Below, piece by piece: positions 1 through 10,492 of a stretch of DNA of 64,000 nucleotides. The position numbers and the translations under genes were made by a program. The notes under the pieces were generated by a model that saw nothing but the letters and a program-made list of their open reading frames with translations, did no database searches and was not told the DNA's origin. The stretch comes from Salvator merianae (lineage: Eukaryota > Chordata > Lepidosauria > Squamata > Teiidae): positions 2,054,278 to 2,118,277 of the forward strand of contig QVOM02000102.1 in assembly GCA_003586115.2 (NCBI GenBank), read 5' to 3'. Numbering within the stretch: position 1 is the first letter of the stretch; each line of letters starts with the position of its first letter.

Positions 1-862
1 GTTCAATGGGGATTTTCAGTTCACTGTTCTATTTTTATTAGATTTATCTCAACTTGTTCTTTTTCAGTTATTGAAAAGCTTTGTTATGACACACATTTGT
101 TTTATCCACTATTATTCCATTTACATTCTTACTGTTCTTTTATAATCCATCGTCAATGTAGAACTGTATTAGTAATTTCTTTTCTAATGTATTGCATTAT
201 AGCCCTTTATGTTAATTTTTAACATTTATTAAAATCTATTCCTGAACTAATACTTAATTTCAAATTAAGAGACTCAAGAAATTTAAAGACATTTATCTCA
301 ACATAGAGCTCTGCTAAATTTCCTCTGAAGGTATTTTAAGGGGCCTTAAAAAATATTATTCTAAGAAAAAAGAGGATATGCTTGGGAACACCCATGGATC
401 CTGGCAGTGAACAGACCAGGGGTAGGCCCAAGAGGAGTGCAAATGAGATTCGGTGAAAATGAATGAATTGGGTTCAATGGGAATTATGCATGTTCAGTTA
501 TTCTAATGAGATATATGGCTAATAGGCTGCCGTAATGAACTGCTCAAAGACAGACTGCAATTGGCTGGCATGTGTTCCTAAGGAAATGGGGAGAAAGGAC
601 AGAGTTCTGAGGCAGCAGTAATGCAAAAACAAAAATCTTCATTAAAAATAATAAAAAGAAAAGAGGCAATTTATTTAGCAGTTGCAATAGCCAGCAACAA
701 AACATCTGGATTTGGATATCATACAACAATTCATGCAGGCACAAAGATATAATCAAAGCTACTATGGAACAAAAGGACTGCAAGGGTGCTGGTAAAAAAA
801 GTTTAAACAGTGCTGTTGTGCTGTAATGAAGCAGTAAGTTTCTTGGTCTCCCTGGGGTGTGT
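1..862. other. AT-rich non-coding flank with a dispersed repeat
   Basis: No gene is visible. Positions about 545-690 (a stretch with 'GACTGCAATTGGCTGGCATG', then a purine-rich segment) resemble 59145-59275 in the same orientation, so this is an older dispersed repeat of unknown class. The large hAT element starting at 871 inserted into or beside this repeat. Confidence 0.4.
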
Positions 863-870
863 ATGTGGTG
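863..870. repeat. Left 8-bp target-site duplication of the large hAT
   Basis: ATGTGGTG directly precedes the TAGGCATGTG terminus and is repeated without mismatch at 10485-10492, just after the opposite terminus. Confidence 0.85.
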
Positions 871-1030
871 TAGGCATGTGCCAAAAGATTTTGTAACGTT
901 CGAATTTCATATGAAAATGGCAGTTTTTCCATTTTTGTATGAAATGCGAAAAAAGTTGTTATGAAAATGAAAAGCGAATGTGAATGGCAAAGGTCGGCGC
1001 GACTTTCACTGAAATTTGTGACCTTCGCCA

Positions 1031-1983
1031 TTCACTTGTAATCTCCCTCTTTTTTCGCCAATGTCGACTTTCGTGGCATCAGTGCATCGATTCCTCAGGG
1101 CAACACAGCACAGCTTGGAGGGAGCCTGTGAAATAAGGAAGGACGGTATTATGTCCTGCATGAGCATGAAGAACTCAGGATGACTAGAGTTCTTCATGCA
1201 CTTAATGAGATTGATTGAAGCGCATTGCGAGCTGTGCTGGTGAGTCCTCTTTTTCTGTAAACCTGGCACGACGTGCGAGAGCTGCACAAGATTCTTTTTC
1301 AGCCACGTTGGATGACACTTTGATAGCCCGAAGCCATGGAGCCATGAAGACATCATTGTTTGAACAAAGGGATGCTATCTCTTCTGCTGCCTTAGTTCTC
1401 ACCCAGCTGCTACACACAGTCGATCAAGAAGAAAAAGAGGGGACCGGGAGTGCCTCTAAGCGCTAACACCCGCCACTAACCTAGCAGGATAGCTAAGTAA
1501 GTTACAACTTGCTCTTCCTGTCTCCCAGTCTTCTCAATTGTGGTTAATTGAAACCCATTACTTGGCACACTGAGCCCTCTCTCCTGGTAACGAGGAGGTG
1601 CTTGTCAGCAGGACTCTGGCTGATTGAGTTAATAGAGTGACCTGATTTTTTTCCCTTGAAAAACCTCACGATCATGATTATTGTCTGTGTAAAAAAGTTT
1701 AGAGAAGCTGTGAAGGCAAGGGTAGGCTTGCAGTTGGAAGAGAAACTGGTTTTGAAGTGATGCAGGTGCAAGCGGTGACTAGATGCACTGAGGCTATGAT
1801 GGCATGAATACATCAGCAACTGAATGGTGGCTGCGAGGAAAAAAGACCTGAGTAGGTGCGCGTCAGCGCTGATTCGCTTACATGCTGAAGTGCGAACAGA
1901 GTCTAAAGTGGGAGAAAGAGGTAACTAGCTACTAGCTTGGAAAGGTTCCCTTCCCAGGCGGGGCTTAATAAGGTCAATTGGCT
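1031..1983. other. Unclassified interior of the hAT, left part
   Basis: The stretch between the left hAT end and the solo LTR contains an 83-codon ORF on the plus strand (1215-1466) and overlapping minus-strand ORFs, none of which I recognise. It may hold promoter or 5' sequence of the Myb-like gene, but no motif shows that. Confidence 0.3.
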
Positions 1984-1988
1984 CACAC

Positions 1989-2517
1989 TGTGATGCCTCG
2001 TCAGTCAAGTCAACTGCAGAGAATACCTCCTCCAGAGCTTAAATCAAGCGAAGGGGAGGATGAGCCTCCTCCAGAATTTGAAGCAAGTGAAGGGGAGGGG
2101 GAGGGGGAGAATGAGGCAGCTGTGTCAGCAGACGCAGCTGAGAATGCTGTAGCTTTAGCTGAGAGTGATCTGGATGTGGACTCACCTCCTCCTTCACATG
2201 CGTGGTTTTGGGCAGAAAAGGAGAGGAAGAGATGCCGAACCCATTCATATAGGGCTCAGAGAGCTCCACCCTTGAACTCACAGGTGTCTCACAGTGTTAT
2301 TTAAGTCTGTGGTGTTCAGTGCATAACTGAGGAAGCAACCTTGTTACTCTGCCGAGAAATTCTTGCTGTCTGTTCTTGTTTTGGATTCCTGACTTATCTA
2401 CCAACTTCGACAAAGGATTGTTATGATAAAGTTTCTGCCTCTTTCCCTTTCGACACTTCAGCTTGGCTACATGAGCTACTTAGCTTGCTGATTCAGATGC
2501 CTGCCTGGGACATTACA
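1989..2517 (+). mobile_element. Solo LTR nested in the hAT
   Basis: The segment starts TGTGATGCC and ends GGGACATTACA, and is flanked by the 5-bp duplication CACAC (1984-1988 and 2518-2522). Plus orientation is suggested by a TATTTAAG box at about 2297, followed by a T/C-rich region and the terminal CCTGCCTGGGACATTACA. This ending closely resembles that of the other solo LTR at 57128-57762 (read on its minus strand). The 529-bp length and 5-bp duplication fit a Gypsy-type or ERV LTR. An acidic ORF (1978-2304, Glu/Ser/Pro rich) overlaps its U3 part and is probably not a host protein. The right duplication falls in a short CA run, which slightly weakens the boundary call. Confidence 0.7.
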
Positions 2518-2720
2518 CACACACACCTTAAAAGGGCATGGTGGACAAAGCGTCCAGCCAAGACCCCAATCACCGTGGAGAGGGTGAATCACAGTAGCTA
2601 CTGTGTTTCTAGCCAAGCCCAGCACAGGGTTCCCAGGCCAATAAGTGAGCACTGGGCGGAACCGATTAATGGTCACCTCATAGGCCAAAATGTCAGCCAG
2701 ATATCTCTACTGGCAGGCAA

Positions 2721-4926
2721 ATGAGATTGGATGCCCTCATTGCTTCAACTGGGCTGAGAGAGCGGCTGATGACCTGCTCCTGCAGGCAGAATCGAGGTTT
2801 ATTCATTGAGGCCTCAAGGACCCTGCAGGTGCAGGGATTCAGGTGCTCTCCAGCCCAATGTTGCCAGAAATTTAAGACCCTCAGGGCTGCCTTTTACAGG
2901 GCCCTGGAGGCCCATGATGGGTCTCCCCCCAGGCAGCAGAGGCCTCCTTTTTACCCCCTCCTTCGCCAACTGTGGGGTATTGCCAGAAGGCCCCACTGGA
3001 GCCATCACCTCCAGGCAACTTCAGGTATGTGCCTTGTGATTGCGCCCCTCCTACCGCCCCCTAAATTCAATGTGGTGTAACTACAGCCACAGATGTGCTT
3101 GTGCATCTGTGCAATTCTCTTGGCAATGATAGAAGAAGTGGTTAGCTGTCTTCTTCTGACGTCAGCGGGAAGTAAGTGAACTGGGGGCCTGATGCGGGGG
3201 GGGGGGGGATATAGAATTGTAATGGTGTCTAGTACCACTGAGTGACTGAGCTGTCCTAGGTCCTTAGATTAAAAATGTTCTTCTTGCTTTCTGCTGCATA
3301 CCTGGCTGGCATCAATTCTGCATTTTTTTTTTTATGCAGTTGCTCACTAGTTGGCCCAAACTGCAAACAGCCTTGCAGGAGGGAGTGGAGGAGGAGGAGG
3401 CTGCACCTGCGCAGCCACCAGAAGGTACATTGGCCTTTGGAAGGGATGCTGTGGGGCCACTAGGGAATAGCAGGAAACCTAAGGTGAGGTGTTAATTGAG
3501 GTACTTTCCTTTGTTCTCCTGAGCAGAACCCCCAGCACCAGCACTCATCCTGCTGCAGGAGGTGCCAGCACTGGAGGAGAGCATCAGGGGCATGAAAGGT
3601 AATTTTGAGTGCAGGAGGGGTAAATGAACCAGGATGCTTCCTTGGCTGGCTGGCTGGCAGCCTCTCTGAAAGGGGCAAGTGGACCTGCCAGACCCATTCC
3701 CTGTTCAGTCACCAATGCTGGCCAGGGCAGAAGGTGCATTGACACTCTTGTTGTTGACATCATGTGCTTACTTCCCAGCCGTAGCTCTGCCCATGATGCC
3801 TCCGCTGGGTGTGGCATCCCCCCTGCCCACACAGGAAGGCAGTGAGTATTGCCCAGCAGGGTCAGACTCTTCTTCACCCCCATCTCTGCCCACCCTGCTG
3901 CACTGCCATTTGGGGACTGGGGGCGCTAGCAGCATATCCCTCTTGCAAAGATCCCCTTTGTGTCCTGTCGGCTGCTGTGCTACCCTATTGTTCTCACTTT
4001 TCAGGAAGCCCAGCAGCAACAGCCCCAGAGGGGTCATTCCCCTCCTGCTCCTCCAGTGGCCTGCAGACCTGCCTGGAGGAAGAGGAGGAGGGAGAGTGGT
4101 CACCCCGGCCAAGCACCAGTGCTGCACCTTGCTGCCACCACCACCAGCCACCAGGGTCCAGCATGTGGGATTGTGGTCCCTCCCTCACCAGCACTCAGTG
4201 TTGGACCGTGGCCACCCAAACTGAGGCGTTCGAGCATGGGACCCAGACCACCACCCTCGAGGAGGTCCTGGAATCCCATGCTCACCTGCAGAGGATGGCG
4301 GCCAGCGAACGTGCATATTCACTTTTTCTGGGGGGGGGGGTGTCTTATGGGACGTACTGATCACTGTTTTCTGTTGTGCAGGGGGAAGGGCTCCCTTGCC
4401 TCCCTTGCAAGACTGGGGATGTGTGGAGCATCTGGGCAGATGCTTAGAGGTTCTAATTGCCTCCTCTTATGTTTCCACAGGCCAGCAGTACAGGGCTAGG
4501 CTGCAGGTCCTGGAGCAGAAGATGGTGGCCAGGCGGGGCCACAAGGAGGCCATCGAGGCCAGGCTTGAGCTCCTCACCAATGTGGTGCTGGACATGAGGG
4601 ATGCCATCCAGGTGCAGGCTCCCCTGGACAGGCCCGCAAGGTGAGTCCCATGCTGGGAGGGATGACAGGGTAGTGGGATTGCTTGAAGGGCAGCCGGGTT
4701 TCTGCCCCTATTGTCCCTGCTATCTGGAGCAGGTGCCTGGAATGGGCAGCATGCCTGGTGAGCCTGTATCTCCCTGCCCCCACCAGGACTTGTAGGTCAC
4801 TGTCCAAAGCACCTTTGCCAGCAACTACTGCTGCGATTGAATTGGACTGTTAAGCCCTTTACTTCAAATTCCCTGAGAAACCTGCAGGAGGCCTGATCAG
4901 CAATCGCTTTCTCCTTACAGATCCTG
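2721..4926 (+). CDS. Spliced Myb/SANT-like (trihelix) DNA-binding protein gene inside the hAT; probable frameshift
   Basis: The first exon (2721-3024, possibly longer upstream) encodes a Myb/SANT-like helix bundle: RQNRGLFIEAS, then the QCCQKFKTLRAAFYRALE helix with the conserved Gln-Cys/Lys-x-Lys/Tyr-Arg spacing, then PPFYPLLRQLWG. Later exons with AG/GT borders are 3340-3424, 3527-3598, 3779-3841, 4005-4310, 4481-4640 and 4921 onward. From 3340 they join in one frame: an acidic Glu/Ala/Pro linker, a Pro/Ser-rich stretch, LEEVLESHAHLQRMAASE, and a C-terminal charged helix likely to form a coiled coil (YRARLQVLEQKMVARRGHKE). The stop is TGA at 4924-4926. The first exon ends one base out of phase. 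Moving to the next frame after about 2980 gives a clean phase-0 end at 3024, so I infer a single-base indel there. Such proteins usually bind DNA; in Harbinger elements a Myb-like partner helps the transposase. The promoter and true start are not identified. Confidence 0.7.
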
Positions 4927-5065
4927 AGCTCCTGCCTGCCCTGCCTTGTTGTCTCCCACATGCCCTGCACCTTGTACATACTGTAAATATTTCTTTACTG
5001 TAAATACCCCCACCCCTACCCCTATCCCTAACCCTTTGTAAATATACCCAACCCCACCCCTTTCC

Positions 5066-5071
5066 AATAAA
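5066..5071 (+). terminator. Polyadenylation signal of the Myb-like gene
   Basis: AATAAA lies 140 bp after the stop codon of the spliced Myb-like gene, in a C/T- and TGTAAAT-rich 3' untranslated region. Its position is consistent with a terminal exon of roughly 4921-5090. Confidence 0.6.
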
Positions 5072-5159
5072 AACTATATTTTGCATTCCCTTTCACAAAC
5101 TTCAGTGGCTATTCTATTTCACATACAATTATCTTGGAGTTACATTTCTGCTTATTCTA

Positions 5160-5275
5160 GGTTGTCCCTTAGCAGACCTTGGTTGAACTTGCAACCAAGC
5201 AAAATTGGGCCTGGTTCAAACTGTAGTTGGATAGGAGACCACCTAGAAATAGCAGATGCTGCTGTAGGTTAGACT
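5160..5275 (+). repeat. 5S-rRNA-like sequence (5S pseudogene or 5S-headed SINE)
   Basis: The segment from 5196 follows the 3' half of vertebrate 5S rRNA: AAGC...TTGGGCCTGGTT, then GGATAGGAGACCACCTAG at 5229-5246 (the internal control region of 5S reads GGATGGGAGACCGCCTGG), then GATGCTGCTGTAGG. The 5' half is poorly preserved. A full 5S gene is about 120 nt with a nearly invariant sequence, so this copy is a derivative. It could be a dispersed 5S pseudogene or the head of a SINE3-type or AmnSINE-like element. No tail is recognised. Confidence 0.6.
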
Positions 5276-7321
5276 GGGCAGTAGAAACTTATTTCACAAA
5301 TTTTGTAAAATGTACACCTCAGACAGCCATCACTACCCAGATAGCTTCAATTTCAGTCAGGATGGCTCTTGTTATATACACTATTCCTCCCTGACCCCCC
5401 TGCAGTGTAGAGCAAGGATACAGAAATCTGGAAGATGCACTTCTGCATTGCTGGGCCACGAAATTGGTATATTTCTTTGCCCACGTAGTCAGCAGCAGCA
5501 AGTGCCAGGTTTGACTCGGTCTACCACCTTTTGCAGCAGATCTTCAGAGCCTTCACAGCTGCTGGTGGGGATAGTGTGTGGAATGGACCATTGTAAATGT
5601 GGATGACCCCTGTGCCATGCCAGCAGCAATCAATTCCAGCATGGAACAGGTTGCTAATCCCAGGACGGGAGGATACTTCAATAATTTTAATCTAATCATC
5701 AATGTATAGACAGGGTAATCAGATGGTAAAATCAAAACAAAACCAAAAAACCCCAAACCCAAGATCCCAGATCTTTTTCTAAAAAGTTCAGTTGTATCAA
5801 AACAGAAATAGTATGCTTCATCATTTCCAGAAGGGTTAGAAAAGGAAAGGAATATAAATTACAGTACAGTTAGAACAATATGATATGGCTCTCATTCTGA
5901 GCTTAATCTACTAACTGGGAAGTGTCCGTTCAGAGCAAAAAGAGAGGGAAAGACAGAAAGAAAGTCAGAGAGGGAGGGAAGGAGGGAGGGTAGTTAAGTA
6001 TTTCCTTGTTTGTAAAGTTGTCAGTTTGACATCAGAGGAATCCTGTTCTCACCACACCTACATATAACTCTGTTCAGGTTAAAGAGAAGCCTCTAATGCT
6101 CATAAAATGTGCTCCCTATTGAATTAAATCCTTGCAGCACTCAACTGACATCTTTATATTGCACCTTTAAAAGCTGTGTAGGTAGAAGAAGAGAACTCAG
6201 GAGCTTTGTCGACTGAAAATCTTTCCTCACTGCTGTTAAGAATGCAGGTCCTGGAGCCATGTCCTTTTTTCCAGCTGACCAATCTCCCTAAAAGCCAGTT
6301 ACGGCCATGCAGAGTTCACACGTTTTCTTTGCTACCCTTCCTCGCCATTCCAGTTTGCAACTGGCCCTATATTTCAAATCTCATGTCACATACCAACCAT
6401 CAAACAAAAAAGCCTTTTTTCCAAAAAGAAAACATTCTGAGTACCTACTGTTTCACATCTGAGCATCCTAATAATGCATATGTGCTTTAGACCATGGCTC
6501 CAACAGCTGTGGCAGGAAAATATAGTTATAATGGATTGCTTATAGAAGAGAGGGAATGGATTTGTTATTGTGATGGGTTTGAATAGATAGCCTCTAAGGT
6601 GCCCAACCAAACTTTTCTATGCTTTTATGGAGCTGCTTTTCTATGCTTTTATGGAGCACCAACATTCAGAAGTGCTGGGTGGGGTGTGGCAGGTAGCTAC
6701 ATCAGCAGTCGGGGCTTGGGAGGAGGTTTGCTCTAATTATGTTGACATTGCTTTTAGGCTTTCTGCCTCATTTTAGGGCATAACCAATGTGAAATCCAGA
6801 CCACGGTGCCCTCTGCGTTCCTGACGGCTCATAGGGATACCCGTCTGCTCAGGGAACGCTGGCTGGGAGGCAATGTCTCCTCCTCACCTGTTGGTTTGTT
6901 GTCCACCTCAGACTGGTACTGGCCCTTGGGTGCTGACCCTGATGGGTGCTGGCCCAGGGCACTGAGCGTACCCCATGTCATCATCGACCTGACGTCCTTG
7001 GTGTGCGCGAGTGTGTACGTGCGTGTGTGTGTGTGTGAGAGAGAGTATTCACACAAAATGCACATAGGATTTCTTACCTCTCCCCGCTCCCTGCCTCCTT
7101 TTCCTCTTTCCTTTCCTTGTGTTCATTTTTAAAGATTCTACTCTAATTTCCCCTTTATTCAATACATCCTGTGTATGCCCCTTACTTTGTGGCTCTCTTT
7201 TTTTACATTTTTGTGCCATTTTTGTGCTGCTTCTTATTTTCTTTTCGATTTATTGGCCCACCTAGTCCTTCTTTTGTTTTTTTCCAGCTGCAGGATTGGG
7301 ATGGAGTCACCCACGGCCTGG
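5276..7321. other. Unclassified middle of the hAT
   Basis: No gene is recognised between the Myb-like gene and the transposase. The stretch includes a purine-rich GGGAGGGA tract at 5935-5992, an imperfect tandem duplication at 6613-6658 (TTTTCTATGCTTTTATGGAG twice), and a GTGTGT/GAGAGA run near 7010-7047. Some of it may be later insertions. Confidence 0.4.
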
Positions 7322-8951
7322 TCACTCGTCCCCCAAAGGCAGCTTGGGAAAGCCCAGCAGGGGCAGGCTGGCCCTTAAGAAGACAAGCTGCTCCACAAGC
7401 CGCCCACCTATGTGAGAGCGATGAGATGTCACCACGTCACCAGCCATGGAGAACACCCTCTCGCTCTGCACAGATGTCGGTGGAACTGACAGGTACTTCT
7501 GGGCAAGAGCTTCCAAATCCAGCCAGATTTGGCGATGCTTTGCCCAAAATTCGGATGGCACCGTGTCCTCGCCTCCCACTCCCCCCTCTAGATACTTGAG
7601 AATGGACTACTCAGCACTATCAAGGGTAGTTGGCTTCTGCCGTTTCGTAGACCTGTCACTGAAGCTGAAAACCTCAAATTCTGTGTTGGATAGTGCCTCC
7701 TGGCACACTTCGTGACTTGCCTCTGAAACCACGCTGCTGGGCCCACTGCTAATGCTAGCCACAGGGGAACTTCGGCCACTGGAAGTGGGGGACGCACTGC
7801 AAACAGACACTCCGCTCTCCCATGCCTGGCCCCCCAACCTCTCTGCCTGAACTCTCCTCGCTGCTTGGACCAGAGGCTCTCTCCACCGAGGGAGCTCGTC
7901 CACAGGGACCACTCCCTCCTGAACCCCTGGGTCAAGAAGGCAGGCCAAAATGGGCACAGGCTTCAGTCTCAAGGGTTCAATCAGCCTCTTCTCAACTCCA
8001 GCCTGCAGCCGACTCACCAAGGCCCAACCAGCTTCAGTGGTTAGCTGCGGCCGAAGCCCACCAAGACGTTTGCCCAAGGCAATCATGCTTGGCAGTGCCA
8101 CGCTCAGCATTGCTGTCTCACCAGCCAGTTTCCTCATCAGCTGATCAAAGAATCTGAGTGCCTTGACAGCATCCGCGATGGTGTGCCAGTTCTTCGGGGA
8201 GAGACTGCATTCCTCCACGTTATGCCTCATCACGAGTGTGTGAAGGGTGGACTCCTGCTCCAGTAGGTGCTGGAGCAAGATATAGGTGGAGTTCCACCGG
8301 GTGGGAACATCTGTGGGGATCAGATGGTCTGGCAGGTGCTGCTCCTTCTGGGTCTGGTGGAGCAGCCTCCGTACAGTAACACTCCAATGGAAATGGGCAG
8401 CCATCCTGGCGGCACCTCTCCACAAGGGTTCCCATAGATGTGGTGGAAGCATCATTGGGGACCACAGTCCTGGACCCCAGCCCAGAGAGTCCAAGAGCAT
8501 CCCTCACGACCAGGTGGAGAGTGTGAGATGTACAAGTGATGCTCACAAACCCCACCAGGCCGGCTGTCTTGACTATGTTCTTCCCATTGTCAGTGACCAT
8601 GAAGCCACAGCTAAGGGTCAGGTCCCAGCTCAACCAACCCCTCACCTGACGGTCCATGGTCTCTGAGAGGTGTTCAGCAGTGTGGGTCCTGTCAAGCTCC
8701 TCCATGTGCTGCAAGGCCCAAAGGGGCTTCACCGCCAGTGAGGGAGCTTGAGAAGTAACCCCAGCACTGGCTGAAACACCACCCTCTCTCTCCTCCTCCC
8801 ACCAGTGCGTAGTGAGGGAGAGGAAAGAGCTGAGCAATCCGCTGCCACTGGACCACAGATTGGCAGTGAAATGCATAACTGGGCAGTGTGTGACATACGT
8901 TCCTGCACCGCCACAGCCAGCAACAACTCTCCCTTCCCTCCTACCTAGCAA
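7322..8951 (-). pseudogene. hAT-superfamily transposase, decayed
   Basis: Read on the minus strand, the product resembles ZBED/hAT transposases. In order: HFTANLWSS followed by FLSLTTHWW (first catalytic block), MEELDRTHTAEHLSETM, MVTDNGKNIVKTAG with TCTSHTLHLVVRDALGL (second catalytic Asp block and its Cys-x2-His region), DVPTRWNSTYILLQHLLEQ, and a C-terminal hATC dimerisation domain (YLSVPPTSVQSERVFSMAG ... LVEQLVFLRA). Three defects are visible. The first block reads Asn where hAT enzymes normally have the catalytic Asp (TANLW). A single-base frameshift near 8390-8405 moves the ORF to the frame that runs to 7607. An in-frame TAG at 7607-7609 precedes the hATC domain, which continues in the same frame to 7325. 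No N-terminal BED zinc finger is visible upstream. The element is therefore unlikely to supply its own transposase. Confidence 0.85.
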
Positions 8952-10384
8952 TCTAGCCTTTCTGCACAGCCCTCTGCCCTTCCCAGCCTTCTTGTCAATT
9001 TAATGGAAGCTCTAAATTCCTATAACCCTAGCAGGGGTGAGGTGGGGGCTGGAACCCCTGAAAGCTCAGGGTAGCCTAAGAGGGATGGGTGGGGGGGACC
9101 TATTTAATTGGGATGTGTGTCACCCAGCACAGTGCTATGGCACTGCTGTGTGACACACACAAACTTGGAGAACCGAATTACCTCAGAGAAGCAGCAGGCT
9201 TACTTTGGGGAAGCCTTCTACTAAAATTAGTTGGGGCAAAGCAGCAATTTGATGGGCACGGGGGGGGGCACGACTAATAAAGAGGGAGGGAGAAGGTTTT
9301 TGGGGACTCTGCTGCTAGCCCCCCTCCCTGCCTTGTCCTAAACCTAGCCTAACCCTAACCCTAACCCACTATATTGGAGAACCTATTTAAGGGAACATGT
9401 ATACCCACGCTGGCTAACTGTGTGCCTGTGCACGCACCCTAACCCTAACCCTGACCCTTGTCCTCCCTCTCTTCTCCCTTCCCCTCCTCTACCCCCCCAA
9501 CCACAAATTAAAGCAAAAAGAATGGTACAAGCAGAATGAAAAGAACTGAGATGACGAGCAGGAAAGAGAACCCGAGATGAGAGAGAACCCACAGAGAACC
9601 CCAGAGAGCCACTAGACCACCCCACCATGCGGAGCCTACGTCACGGTCTGAAGAGAGAGAGCTCAGTCTACATCCTTCAGTCAGTGACAGCCCAGCTCCG
9701 GTCCAACCGAAAAAAATAGAAGCTCAACGGTTCTTTGGAGCCTCTTTTATACGGTGTCTTCTGCACACACACACACACACACACACATATTTTAAACGGA
9801 AATAGCAAATGTCAAATGGAGTACCTGTTTCCCTGGTAGCAAGGAATCGAACAAAAATAAACAGGGTGCCGCAGAAGCCACTGAAGAAGTCACTCAAAAT
9901 CCAAAGACCAATCACTGATACCAACACAGAAGCCAATAAGAAATAATTTCTGGTCCATTCCATCACCAAAGAAAAGTGCAGTCACATGCACACACGCACA
10001 CAGAAAGAATAGGGGGAGGGAGACCCATCGAAAACTGCAAAAATTGCCGAAAAGGGAATATCTTTTGCTTGCATTCGTGTACAGATTAGGGAACACGAGC
10101 ATTTCCACGCAACCTCGCATTCATTTAAGCGCTTCAAGGAGCATTCGTAGCATTGAGGCATCACGGTATCTAGGCATCGTTTGCACAGGTACCTGGTTAT
10201 AAGGTGGATCCCTGCAATTTCTACTTTCTAAAAAACGGCACCTCACTTGACAAGTAAAGAGACCGCTCCTAGGTGGACACGAGGGGTGAATTGGGGGTGT
10301 CTTTCTACACAAATAATTTTACTTTTTTGATAGTTTGCTTTGGGTTTTTTTTAAGTAATGTGCCCTTCATTTTTGTAAAGACTT
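8952..10384. other. Transposase-upstream region of the hAT
   Basis: This 1.4-kb stretch lies between the readable transposase core and the element end, where an N-terminal exon or promoter would be expected. I find no zinc-finger motif in any frame. It contains short telomere-like CCCTAA runs (about 9347-9367 and 9437-9456), a (CA)n tract at 9764-9787, and a segment at 9800-9950 shared with the short hAT copy at 61859-62820. Confidence 0.45.
9764..9787. repeat. (CA)n microsatellite
   Basis: A simple run of about twelve CA units inside the large hAT element. Confidence 0.9.
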
Positions 10385-10484
10385 TCGCAATGAAGATGAA
10401 GCTGGCTGTTTTCATGCAAAAATGAAGCTTTGGTGCTTCGTTTCATTGTGAAATGAACAAAAAATTCTTTCATGCACGTCCCTA

Positions 10485-10492
10485 ATGTGGTG
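10485..10492. repeat. Right 8-bp target-site duplication of the large hAT
   Basis: ATGTGGTG directly follows the terminus ...GCACGTCCCTA and matches 863-870 exactly. The pair defines the element boundaries. Confidence 0.85.

Larger units (their letters stand above)
871..10484 (-). mobile_element. 9.6-kb hAT-type DNA transposon with two gene-like units
   Basis: The left end reads TAGGCATGTGCC and the right end reads GCACGTCCCTA, an imperfect inverted repeat. The 8-bp sequence ATGTGGTG lies immediately outside both ends (863-870 and 10485-10492), as expected for a hAT insertion. The element carries a hAT transposase relic on the minus strand and a spliced Myb/SANT-like gene on the plus strand, pointing toward each other. 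The left subterminal part (890-1030) has short TTCG/CGAA palindromic segments like those of the three short relatives in this window, and the segment at 9800-9950 has clear counterparts at 62480-62590 in the short copy 61859-62820. The strand given is that of the transposase. Later insertions inside it include a solo LTR at 1989-2517 and probably a 5S-like sequence. The family is seen directly from ends and duplication. That both genes belonged to the original element is inference. Confidence 0.85.

Noticed and set aside
1978..2304. Acidic 108-codon ORF as the first exon of the Myb-like gene
   Set aside because: It lies almost wholly in the U3 part of a solo LTR with its own CACAC duplication, so it came with a later insertion.
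3679..4499. Long ORFs of about 180 codons in alternative frames over the Myb gene exons
   Set aside because: They cross introns. The spliced model with consistent phases explains the coding signal, and the other frames are shadows.
2523..5090. The Myb-like gene as part of a nested PIF/Harbinger element
   Set aside because: I found no Harbinger DDE nuclease, no TWA-flanked ends around the gene and no other TIR pair. This is kept as an alternative to test, not as the call.
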